From: an uncultured Lachnospiraceae bacterium
Lineage (GTDB): Bacteria > Bacillota > Clostridia > Lachnospirales > Lachnospiraceae
Direction: 5' to 3'
Length of the DNA: 17,505 nucleotides
Assembly: GCA_900553355.1 (NCBI GenBank)
Contig: USDK01000056.1
Location: 1-17,505, forward strand
Under the pieces are notes generated by a model. The model did no database searches. It saw nothing but the letters and a program-made list of their open reading frames with translations, and had not been told where the DNA came from. Position 1 is the first letter of the stretch. Every line of letters begins with the position of its first letter. Shown piece by piece: positions 1 to 6,881 of this stretch. The translations under genes were made by a program, and so were the position numbers.

Positions 1-60
1 TTATTATTTCACTTGTCTACTTAGAAGGGAGCATATCAAAAAAGTGTACGTCCCCTTTCA
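1..60. other. 3' flank of mrp with a REP-like GGGGACGTACAC segment
   Basis: This is the 60 bases after the mrp stop codon. Read on the minus strand it carries AAAGGGGACGTACACTTTTTT (minus its last base) around positions 42-59. That layout, a GGGGACG core followed by a short spacer and a T-run, resembles the palindromic REP-type repeats that accompany IS200-like (Y1) transposases in many clostridia. Recognition is from memory and only one copy lies in the window. A weak pairing AAGGG/CCCTT is possible but has a loop of over 20 bases and no following T-run, so it is not a convincing terminator. Confidence 0.25.
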
Positions 61-891
61 CTACATTTTATTTACCACGTCTGCAAGATACGGATTGTCT
101 GCCTCATAAAACCGTTCTTGGGCCACGGTCTCTGCCAGTCCTGCATCGATAGGCATCTTGCCAAGTACAGGGATGCCAAGTCGTGCAGCCGCCTCATCTA
201 CGTGGCTTTCTCCGAACACGGAAATTTTCTTTCCGCAGTCCGGGCACACCAGGTAGCTGTAGTTTTCCACTACGCCAAGCACGGGAATGTTCATCTGTAC
301 TGCCATATTGTATGCCTTTTCTACGATCATCTGTACCAGCTCCTGCGGAGAAGTAACGATAACTACCCCGTCCACCGGAAGAGACTGGAATACGGTCAAA
401 GGCACGTCCCCGGTTCCCGGAGGCATGTCCACAAACAGATAGTCCAGATCTCCCCATACAACGTCCGTCCAGAACTGAGTCACCACGCCTGCGATAATCG
501 GCCCTCTCCAGATTACCGGATCAGACTCATGCTCCAGCAGAAGATTGACAGACATGATCTTTGTCCCATCCTTTGCCTCCACCGGATAGATCTCTTCTCC
601 ATTTCCGGAGGCTGTCTGATGGATCCCGTACATTTTCGGGATTGATGGTCCCGTAATATCCGCATCCAGGATACCCACCTGGAACCCCTGCTCACGCATG
701 GTCCGTGCCAGCGAAGCTGTCACCATGGATTTTCCAACGCCTCCCTTACCACTGACTACCGCGATCACCTTCCCGATATGAGAATGCGCATTAGCCGGTT
801 TGCGGAAGTCCTGTGGTTTACTGCTGCAGGAATCTGCATGGGCACACCCGGCACAGTCAGATGGAGAGCATCCGTTTTGCTGTTCTGCCAT
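61..891 (-). CDS. mrp: Mrp/Nbp35-family Fe-S cluster carrier P-loop ATPase
   Basis: A 276-residue cytoplasmic ATPase of the Mrp/ApbC/Nbp35 group, which holds and transfers Fe-S clusters to apoproteins. The deviant Walker A GKGGVGKS is at residues 48-55, the switch region DADITGPSIPK at about 76-86, DMPPGTGD at 155-162, and the family CPDC motif (C216, C219) that binds the bridging cluster at the dimer interface. The N-terminus has four cysteines spaced C8-x4-C13-x2-C16-x5-C22; the last three match the CX2CX5C part of the eukaryotic Nbp35 ferredoxin-like motif, so a second cluster is plausible. The ATG is preceded by AAAGAGG about 9 bases upstream. It is the last gene of a five-gene minus-strand run, 19 bp after ridA. 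The nearby anSME is an Fe-S enzyme, but a direct link is speculative. Confidence 0.93.
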   Translation of the reverse strand: MAEQQNGCSPSDCAGCAHADSCSSKPQDFRKPANAHSHIGKVIAVVSGKGGVGKSMVTASLARTMREQGFQVGILDADITGPSIPKMYGIHQTASGNGEEIYPVEAKDGTKIMSVNLLLEHESDPVIWRGPIIAGVVTQFWTDVVWGDLDYLFVDMPPGTGDVPLTVFQSLPVDGVVIVTSPQELVQMIVEKAYNMAVQMNIPVLGVVENYSYLVCPDCGKKISVFGESHVDEAAARLGIPVLGKMPIDAGLAETVAQERFYEADNPYLADVVNKM

Positions 892-910
892 TTTTACTAA
901 CCTCTTTCCT

Positions 911-1285
911 TTACTCTTCTACAACTGCGATAACTTCGATCTCGCACAGAGCATTCTTTGGAAGCGTCTTTACAGCCACACAGCTTCTTGCCGGCTTAGA
1001 CGTAAAATATTTCGCATAAACATCGTTAAATGCTGCAAAATCTCCCATATCTGCCAGGAAGCATGTAGTCTTTACGACATTATCAAAAGAAGTTCCTGCT
1101 GCTTCCAGAACTGCTGCCATATTCTGGCATGCACGGTCTGCCTGGCCTTCGATTCCCTCTGCCAGGTCTCCTGTCTCAGGATCCGCTCCAAGCTGTCCTG
1201 CTGAATAAAACATTCCGCCGTGCGTATATCCCTGTGAATATGGTCCAAGTGCTGCCGGTGCTTTTTTTGTTGCTACGATTTTCAT
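911..1285 (-). CDS. ridA: RidA family reactive imine/enamine deaminase
   Basis: A 124-residue protein of the RidA (YjgF/YER057c/UK114) family, which hydrolyses reactive 2-aminoacrylate and related imines to keto acids plus ammonia. Expected residues are present: Y16 in GPYSQG, R100 in KPARSCVAV (the carboxylate-binding arginine) and E115 in LCEIEVIAVV. Length is standard for the trimeric family. A longer frame opens at 1330, but the ATG at 1285 has a strong AAGGAGAGG Shine-Dalgarno and gives the usual N-terminus MKIVATKKAPAALGPYSQ. It starts 2 bp after the stop of the ornithine cyclodeaminase-family gene, and its ribosome site lies inside that gene, so the two are almost certainly translationally coupled. 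RidA would detoxify imines made or released by its partner. The mrp gene follows after 19 bp. Confidence 0.93.
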   Translation of the reverse strand: MKIVATKKAPAALGPYSQGYTHGGMFYSAGQLGADPETGDLAEGIEGQADRACQNMAAVLEAAGTSFDNVVKTTCFLADMGDFAAFNDVYAKYFTSKPARSCVAVKTLPKNALCEIEVIAVVEE

Positions 1286-1287
1286 TG

Positions 1288-2238
1288 TTACCTCTCCTTT
1301 ACTATCTCTAATATTTTCTGTGCAACACACACATCAAAAAGACCCATTCCTACAGACTTAAAGTAGGTAGTCTTTCCATTTCCCGATTCTTCCCGTTCGC
1401 CGGATGCAAGATAGTCACTCATCAGCACAATCCGGTCCTTCGTAAGCCTTCCCTCAGAAAGCGGCTGGCATAAATCGCCGCTCTCTTCACACGCATAAGG
1501 AAGTTCAATATAGACCCTCTCCGCCACATCCCAGACAGCGTCCGGAATTTCCCGCATTTCCGGGGTATAAGATCCAATTGCAATGATACACTTGCCTCTT
1601 AACAGTTCCCGGTCATCAGGAAGTACCGGTATATTCGAAGGGGTGGTTGTGCAGATAATATCACTCTGTCTTGCCAGCTCCTCCACTGACTTACATTGTA
1701 CTACCTTTATACCTGGATTATCAATAGCTTTTTTCAGCCTCTCAAGATAATCTGTCAGATCCCTGTTGCTATGATTATAAATATAAACCGTATGGATCTT
1801 TCTTGCCGCACAGGCATACACAGCCTGATAGAATCCCTGCACACCCGCACCGACAATCCCCACTGTACGGGCATTCTTATCTGCCAGATGGCGGATGGCT
1901 GCACCTCCCACCGCGCCTGTTCTCCAGGCCGTTACCGTCTGACCGTCCAGCACAGCCAGCGGAGCTCCCGTCTGTGCATCATTTAAGATTACCAGACCGT
2001 CGATCGATGGCAATCCTAATTTCGCATTTTCCGGAAACATGGTCAGCATCTTGGTGCCGATGACTTCCTTTGTATAACAGGGCATGTAGATCAATGTCTT
2101 ATTTTCATGTTCGATCACCGGACGGGGCGGCATATAATAAGCGCCTTTCCCAAAAATCCGATAGGCCTCTTCAATCTGATCCATCATCACATTGACATCC
2201 ATCACTGCTTCGATCTCTTCTTTTCCCAAAAAAATCAT
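1288..2238 (-). CDS. Ornithine cyclodeaminase/mu-crystallin family NAD(P)-dependent enzyme
   Basis: A 316-residue protein of the ornithine cyclodeaminase/mu-crystallin superfamily (NAD(P)-dependent cyclodeaminases, ketimine reductases and archaeal-type alanine dehydrogenases). Visible marks are the substrate lysine region GTKMLTMFPEN (K63), the LDGQTVTAWRTGA signature (about 98-109, R106) and the Rossmann dinucleotide loop GIVGAGVQG (127-135). Known ornithine cyclodeaminases carry GxDxPGKxEL, whose aspartate is catalytic; here the matching place reads IGSYTPEMRE (221-230), so a true cyclodeaminase activity is doubtful, and an imine reductase, amino acid dehydrogenase or opine-like role is as likely. 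Start is the ATG at 2238 with AAAGGA upstream. It follows glgX by 36 bp and is coupled to ridA, which fits an enzyme with an imino acid intermediate. Substrate is unknown. Confidence 0.85.
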   Translation of the reverse strand: MIFLGKEEIEAVMDVNVMMDQIEEAYRIFGKGAYYMPPRPVIEHENKTLIYMPCYTKEVIGTKMLTMFPENAKLGLPSIDGLVILNDAQTGAPLAVLDGQTVTAWRTGAVGGAAIRHLADKNARTVGIVGAGVQGFYQAVYACAARKIHTVYIYNHSNRDLTDYLERLKKAIDNPGIKVVQCKSVEELARQSDIICTTTPSNIPVLPDDRELLRGKCIIAIGSYTPEMREIPDAVWDVAERVYIELPYACEESGDLCQPLSEGRLTKDRIVLMSDYLASGEREESGNGKTTYFKSVGMGLFDVCVAQKILEIVKER

Positions 2239-2274
2239 CGTTCTGTTATCCTTTCTTTTCTCTATATGTTCTGT

Positions 2275-4380
2275 TTACTGCTTTTTCTCTGCTGTCAGAA
2301 TCAGCACAGAGCGTTCTCCCGCCAGCACCCGGCCGTCTCCGATAATCAGCGGAGTATCCCGGTATTCTTCCTTCTCAGCTCCGGTATTGATCTCCATCTG
2401 CCAGACCATTCCTTCCGGCAGCACAGGAAGCTCTGCCTCTGCTGCTTCCCAGAATGCGTTAACGATCAGATATACGATATCATCCTGGTTCTTCTGGGGA
2501 TCATATCCAGCAAACATCACCGCTATCAGACGTCCATCGTTTTCATAATCCGCCTCCCACGGCTTTCTGCCATGAAAACTGATATCCGGAAAGCCACAGA
2601 CCGCAGCCTTTCCCTTCCTTCGGACCACCGGATGGCGTTTTCGGAAACTTATCATATGACAAAAAAACTGATATATCTTCCGATATATTTTAAGCCGTTC
2701 CCAGTCAAGCCAGGAGATCTCATTATCCTGGCAATAAGCATTATTGTTGCCAAACTGTGTATTGCAGAACTCATCTCCTGCCAGAAACATCGGCGTCCCC
2801 CTGCTTGTCAGAAGAACCGCACAGGCATTTCGTATCAGCTTCATCCGAAGCTTTCTGACCTCTTCATCCTCTGTCTCCCCTTCTGTCCCACAGTTCCAGC
2901 TTCGGTTGTCATCGCAGCCGTCTGTATTGTCCCATCCATTTTCCTCATTGTGTTTCTGATTATAAGTATATAAGTCATACAGCGTAAACCCGTCATGACA
3001 ATCGATAAAATTCACAGACGCGCCAGGCCCTCGTACCACCGGATCATAAAGATCCAAAGAACCTCCGATCCTTCGTGCCGCCGCAGGCGCACACCAGATC
3101 CCTCCCTTTAAATACTCTCTTAAGTCATCCCGGTATCGGCCGTTCCATTCACTCCAGCGGTGAAAGGCCGGAAAAGCTCCCACCTGGTACAATCCTCCCG
3201 CGTCCCAGGCTTCTGCGATCAATTTCGTATCCGCAAGAACAGAGTCACAGGCCAGAGCCTGTAAAAGCGGCGGTTTCTCCATCGGTGATCCATCCTCATT
3301 GCGTCCAAGAATCGAGGCCAGATCAAAGCGGAATCCATCAATCCGATAAGTCGTCACCCAGTATCTCAGGCAGTCAATGATCATACGCTGTACTACTGGA
3401 TGATTACAGTTCATGGTATTTCCGCATCCACTAAAATTATAATAATATCCTTCCGGTGTCAGAAGATAGTAAATATTATTATCAAATCCCTTAAAAGAGA
3501 TAAAAGGTCCATCCTCATTTCCTTCTGCCGTATGGTTAAACACGACATCCAGGATTACTTCCATTCCGTTTTCATGCAGCTCCTTGATCAGCTCTTTGAG
3601 TTCCAGCCCTTCCTGGTTGTACTCTGTTGCTGATGCATAGCTGGTATTAGGTGCAAAAAAGCTTACTGTATTATATCCCCAGTAATTCAGTACCTCTTTC
3701 CCATTCACAGTTCTCCTGCCGCTAAGCTCATCAAACTCAAAAATCGGCATCATCTCAACCGCATTAACCCCCAGCTCTTTCAGGTAAGGGATTTTTTCCC
3801 GGATTCCAAGAAATGTGCCCGGCGCTGTAACATCTGCCGCCATTTTCGTAAATCCCCGTACATGCAGTTCATAAATAATCAGGTCTTCCATAGGAATCTT
3901 TGGGTTTGCGGCCGTTCCCCAGTCAAAATTATTTCGCACTACCCTGGCCCGGTAACCCTTATCACTTACTTTTTTCCCCCAGACACTCTGTCCGGTAACT
4001 GCTTTCGCATAAGGATCAAGAAGGATATGATTACGGTCAAACAAAAGGCCCCTGGACGGATCATAAGGGCCATCCAGACGATACGCATACTCAAACTCCT
4101 CTACGTTCAATCCAAAAACAATCATGGAATAAACATCTCCGATTTTATAATTTTCCGGAAATGGAAGTATGGCATAGGGGTGTTCTGCCATCCGATGATA
4201 TAGCAGGAGTTCGCAGGATACTGCCCCGTGAGAATGTACCGTAAAGTTTACTCCATTCGGAATCGGCGTTGCCCCCTCATATATGTAAAATCCAGGCCGC
4301 ACGTCAAAACCTGATATACAGTCCAGCGGGATCATATGATGCATCTCATCATCCCATGGCAAATATTTCTGCAGATCCAT
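2275..4380 (-). CDS. glgX: GlgX-type glycogen debranching enzyme (GH13 with CBM48)
   Basis: A 701-residue isoamylase/GlgX-like alpha-1,6-glucosidase that trims branches of glycogen or starch limit dextrins in the cytoplasm. The N-terminal CBM48-like domain begins near PNGVNFTVHS (41-50). The GH13 barrel shows region I DVVFNHT (278-284), region II GFRFDLASIL with nucleophile D353, region III IAEAWD with acid/base E390, and region IV FIDCHDGFT with D463. NYWGYNT (232-238) is the isoamylase/GlgX form and argues against pullulanase, which has YNWGYDP. No signal peptide. The ATG at 4380 gives MDLQKYLPWD; a TTG at 4410 in frame is a weaker start. AAGGAGG lies about 13 bases before the ATG, rather far, so the start is not certain. 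It sits between the TSUP gene (36 bp upstream) and the cyclodeaminase-family gene; no other glycogen gene is in the window. Confidence 0.88.
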   Translation of the reverse strand: MDLQKYLPWDDEMHHMIPLDCISGFDVRPGFYIYEGATPIPNGVNFTVHSHGAVSCELLLYHRMAEHPYAILPFPENYKIGDVYSMIVFGLNVEEFEYAYRLDGPYDPSRGLLFDRNHILLDPYAKAVTGQSVWGKKVSDKGYRARVVRNNFDWGTAANPKIPMEDLIIYELHVRGFTKMAADVTAPGTFLGIREKIPYLKELGVNAVEMMPIFEFDELSGRRTVNGKEVLNYWGYNTVSFFAPNTSYASATEYNQEGLELKELIKELHENGMEVILDVVFNHTAEGNEDGPFISFKGFDNNIYYLLTPEGYYYNFSGCGNTMNCNHPVVQRMIIDCLRYWVTTYRIDGFRFDLASILGRNEDGSPMEKPPLLQALACDSVLADTKLIAEAWDAGGLYQVGAFPAFHRWSEWNGRYRDDLREYLKGGIWCAPAAARRIGGSLDLYDPVVRGPGASVNFIDCHDGFTLYDLYTYNQKHNEENGWDNTDGCDDNRSWNCGTEGETEDEEVRKLRMKLIRNACAVLLTSRGTPMFLAGDEFCNTQFGNNNAYCQDNEISWLDWERLKIYRKIYQFFCHMISFRKRHPVVRRKGKAAVCGFPDISFHGRKPWEADYENDGRLIAVMFAGYDPQKNQDDIVYLIVNAFWEAAEAELPVLPEGMVWQMEINTGAEKEEYRDTPLIIGDGRVLAGERSVLILTAEKKQ

Positions 4381-4416
4381 TATCCTGTCCCTTCCTCCTT
4401 TTCCCCACAAAGTTTT

Positions 4417-5217
4417 CTAAATAACCAGGCCGGAAAACTTCACAGCATTATAAATATTGATCAGCACAATCACTGCCATCAGAAAAATGAAAAGCTTATC
4501 CACACCTGCATCACTGATCTTTTTATTTACCTTGCTTCCGATAGTCCCTCCCAGGATTCCTCCTGCAATCATAAAAGCCAGGTATGAGACCTCCATATCG
4601 GGAATATTTCCCGTTATACAAGTCTGAATCAGACTGGTAATCTGCGAAAACATAATAATATAAAGGGAAGAAAGCGCTGCTTCTTTCGTCGTCATAGAAA
4701 AGAAATATCCCAGCACAACCAGGTTGATCGGGCCTCCTCCAATCCCCAGAAAACTGGACATGATTCCAAGAAGAAGGCCAATGCCCAGACAGACCCATAT
4801 CTGACCACATGTCATGGTGTGTATGTGTTCTTTATATAGGGTATAGATCAAGGTTCCTAGCGTAATGGCGATCAGCACTAATGCCTGTACCATTCCCACC
4901 AGCTCTTCATTTCCTGCTGCCTGTTTTAACGCCTGAAACATTGATTTGCCAGCCGCGCCTCCGGCCGCCGCTCCCACTGCCAGAGCTGTGGAAGTCTTTA
5001 TATTTAACTTTGCTGTTCCTCCCTTTATATTTTTATATACAGACACCAGCGACATCGCAAGAACTGTACACCCAGAAAGAAAACTGATACTGCTTACGCT
5101 CATAATCCCGGCAGCATCCAGTACCGGCTTTATGATCACTCCTCCTCCGATCCCACAGATCGAACCTGCTATCGACGATAAAATACTGACTGCAAAAAAC
5201 GCAAATATCATTCCCAT
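4417..5217 (-). CDS. TSUP (TauE/SafE) family membrane transporter
   Basis: A 266-residue integral membrane protein of the TauE/SafE (TSUP, formerly DUF81) family, whose characterised members export sulfite, sulfoacetate, sulfolactate or related organic anions. It shows the internal duplication of the family: the glycine-rich motif CGIGGGVIIKPVL near residue 21 is repeated as FLGIGGGPINLVVL in the second half. Seven to nine hydrophobic segments are visible. Start is the ATG at 5217 (MGMIFAFFAV), with GGGGG about 7 bases upstream; an in-frame TTG at 5241 would lie close to the predicted transcription start and is rejected. It is the first gene of the minus-strand run and is divergent from a sulfatase, with 157 bp between the two starts. 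This invites a role in sulfate or sulfur-anion efflux, but the substrate cannot be read from sequence. Confidence 0.85.
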   Translation of the reverse strand: MGMIFAFFAVSILSSIAGSICGIGGGVIIKPVLDAAGIMSVSSISFLSGCTVLAMSLVSVYKNIKGGTAKLNIKTSTALAVGAAAGGAAGKSMFQALKQAAGNEELVGMVQALVLIAITLGTLIYTLYKEHIHTMTCGQIWVCLGIGLLLGIMSSFLGIGGGPINLVVLGYFFSMTTKEAALSSLYIIMFSQITSLIQTCITGNIPDMEVSYLAFMIAGGILGGTIGSKVNKKISDAGVDKLFIFLMAVIVLINIYNAVKFSGLVI

Positions 5218-5251
5218 TGTTTGCCCCCATCCTTCTCTCAAGTATTTTTAC

Positions 5252-5280
5252 ATTATAACCTGTTTTTCCTTTTTCATCTA
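5252..5280 (-). promoter_or_regulatory. Predicted sigma-A promoter for the TSUP-glgX-ridA-mrp run
   Basis: On the minus strand a perfect -10 TATAAT lies at 5257-5252, with a weak -35 TAGATG (3 of 6 to consensus) at 5280-5275 after a 17-base spacer. Transcription would start near 5245 and leave about 28 bases before the TSUP ATG. It is the only good minus-strand promoter I see upstream of the five genes. Confidence 0.5.
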
Positions 5281-5283
5281 CCC

Positions 5284-5330
5284 TCCAGATCTTCTTTTCA
5301 CTCTGGAATCTGCTTGCTTTTCCAGTTGGA
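5284..5330. promoter_or_regulatory. Repeated TCCAG half-sites, candidate operator in the sulfatase promoter
   Basis: TCCAGA at 5284-5289 is inverted as TCTGGA at 5302-5307, and a third copy at 5321-5330 forms the small palindrome TCCA-GT-TGGA. The half-site starts are 18 and 19 bp apart, and the last copy overlaps the predicted -35 of the sulfatase promoter. The AraC gene downstream makes an AraC site possible. Six-base repeats in a pyrimidine-rich stretch can arise by chance, so this is tentative. Confidence 0.3.
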
Positions 5331-5347
5331 TTGTATTATTGTAGAAT
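5319..5347 (+). promoter_or_regulatory. Predicted sigma-A promoter of the sulfatase-AraC unit
   Basis: A -35 TTTCCA (4 of 6) at 5319-5324 and a -10 TAGAAT (5 of 6) at 5342-5347 are separated by exactly 17 bases. The transcript would begin near 5354, followed by GAGG at 5363-5366 and the ATG at 5375. The weak -35 fits an activator-dependent promoter. Confidence 0.4.
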
Positions 5348-5374
5348 TAATAGTAGTAAAGCGAGGAAAAGCCC

Positions 5375-6835
5375 ATGAAGAAACCAAATATTATTTTACT
5401 CATGACGGATCAGTTACGAGGAGACTGCCTTGGATATGCAGGACACCCCGATGTAAAAACTCCATATCTCGACACTCTCGCCTCACGGGGCGTTGTTTTT
5501 GACCATGCTTACAGCGCCTGCCCAAGCTGTATCGCCGCCAGAGCCGCTCTGCATACCGGCATGGAACAGAGTCATCATGGCAGGGTAGGATATGAAGATA
5601 ATATTCCCTGGAATTATTCCCATACGCTGGCTGGTGAGCTGGCAAAATCCGGTTATTATACCCAGTGTGTCGGCAAGATGCATGTGCATCCGCTACGGAA
5701 CTACCTGGGATTCCATCATGTGGATCTTCATGACGGCTACCTCCACAGCGCCCGGTATGGCAGCGTCCCATTCCGGGAGTCTCAGTTTGTCGCCGATGAT
5801 TACTTCTACTGGTTCAAAAAGGAACTGGGGGCTGACGCAGATGTTACCGATACCGGGATCGACTGCAACAGTTTTCTCGCACGTCCCTGGACACATGAGG
5901 AAAAATACCATCCCACGAATTGGGTCACTGATCAGTGTCTGGATTTCTTACGACGCCGCGATCCCAGGATGCCTTTCTTCCTGATGGCGTCTTACCTGCG
6001 TCCTCATCCCCCGTTTGACGCACCTGCGCCTTATTTTGACCTCTACCGGAATGCCAGACTCCGGGAACCTTTTGTCGGCAGCTGGGAGACAGACGAATAT
6101 CTAAAACAAAATGGACGCATCTTTGATTCAAAAACCGGTCCTTCTGACCCGGAATTGATCCGTCAGGCGCAGATTGGATACTATGCCTGCATCACCCATC
6201 TGGACCACCAGATCGGCAGGCTTATCATGGCATTGATCGAGCAGGAACTGTACGATGACACCCTGATCCTTTTTACCTCTGACCACGGCGAAGAACTTTG
6301 TGACCACCACATGTTCCGCAAATCCAGACCTTATGAAGGGAGCTGCCATATTCCGCTTTTCATCACTGCCGGTAAACATATCCTGCCGGAGATCAAATCT
6401 TCTCAGATCTGCCACAGTGTTGTAGAACTGCGGGACATCATGCCGACACTTCTTTCTGCAGCAGGAGCTCCTGTTCCAGACAGCGTAGACGGTTCAAGCC
6501 TTCTGCCGCTTGCAGTTCATCCAGAAGCATCCGTCCGCCCCTGGCTCCATGGAGAACATTCCTATGGTGAATTTTCCAATCATTGGATTGTGACCACAGA
6601 GGACAAATATATCTGGCATTCTGTCACCGGACAGGAACAATATTTTGATCTGACAGAAGACCCGCATGAACTAAATGATCTGATCCATGACAGCTCTTCC
6701 CAGGAACGGATTCAATTTCTTCGTTCCTGCCTGATCCAGTCCTTGAAAGGCCGGCCGGAAGGCTTTACGGACGGGGAACAGCTGATTGCCGGACGCAGCT
6801 ATCCTCCTACGATGGATTGCGCCCAGGACAGCTGA
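5375..6835 (+). CDS. Cys-type S1 family sulfatase, apparently cytoplasmic
   Basis: A 486-residue S1 (formylglycine) sulfatase, hydrolysing a sulfate ester on a small organic or carbohydrate substrate. The maturation signature is CIAARAALHTG at 52-62: C52 is the residue converted to formylglycine and R56 the invariant arginine. Alanine replaces the usual proline at +2, which still fits the relaxed (C/S)-x-(P/A)-x-R motif of anaerobic maturases. Other active-site marks are TDQLRGD near residue 12 (metal aspartate), GKMHV (100-104), RPHPPFDAP (209-217), TSDHGEEL with D303/H304, and K316 in FRKSRPYEG. The N-terminus MKKPNIILLMTDQ goes straight into the first core strand, so there is no signal peptide. 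GAGG lies 8 bases before the ATG. AraC follows after 46 bp. The cognate anSME is at 7684-8820. Substrate subfamily cannot be assigned; a sulfated Gal-HexNAc is a guess from context. Confidence 0.92.
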   Translation: MKKPNIILLMTDQLRGDCLGYAGHPDVKTPYLDTLASRGVVFDHAYSACPSCIAARAALHTGMEQSHHGRVGYEDNIPWNYSHTLAGELAKSGYYTQCVGKMHVHPLRNYLGFHHVDLHDGYLHSARYGSVPFRESQFVADDYFYWFKKELGADADVTDTGIDCNSFLARPWTHEEKYHPTNWVTDQCLDFLRRRDPRMPFFLMASYLRPHPPFDAPAPYFDLYRNARLREPFVGSWETDEYLKQNGRIFDSKTGPSDPELIRQAQIGYYACITHLDHQIGRLIMALIEQELYDDTLILFTSDHGEELCDHHMFRKSRPYEGSCHIPLFITAGKHILPEIKSSQICHSVVELRDIMPTLLSAAGAPVPDSVDGSSLLPLAVHPEASVRPWLHGEHSYGEFSNHWIVTTEDKYIWHSVTGQEQYFDLTEDPHELNDLIHDSSSQERIQFLRSCLIQSLKGRPEGFTDGEQLIAGRSYPPTMDCAQDS

Positions 6836-6881
6836 TCTTCGGCAGTCGGTACCATTTTTACTTTCATAAAGGAGACTTTCT

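Noticed and set aside
1..60. Terminator for mrp
   Set aside because: Only a five-base stem with a loop over 20 bases and no T-run after it.
1286..1330. Longer RidA start overlapping the upstream gene
   Set aside because: The ATG at 1285 has a strong Shine-Dalgarno and gives the standard family N-terminus.
2107..2973. Plus-strand open frame of 288 codons across the cyclodeaminase-family gene and glgX
   Set aside because: It spans two well-supported minus-strand genes, has no domain logic, is rich in His/Ser/Pro as expected of antisense frames, and has no ribosome site.
4381..4410. TTG start adding 10 residues to GlgX
   Set aside because: The extension MWGKGGRDRI lies over the ribosome site AAGGAGG and is unlike family N-termini.
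5520..5530. C49 as the formylglycine residue of the sulfatase
   Set aside because: It lacks the arginine four residues later; C52 has it at R56 followed by AALHTG.
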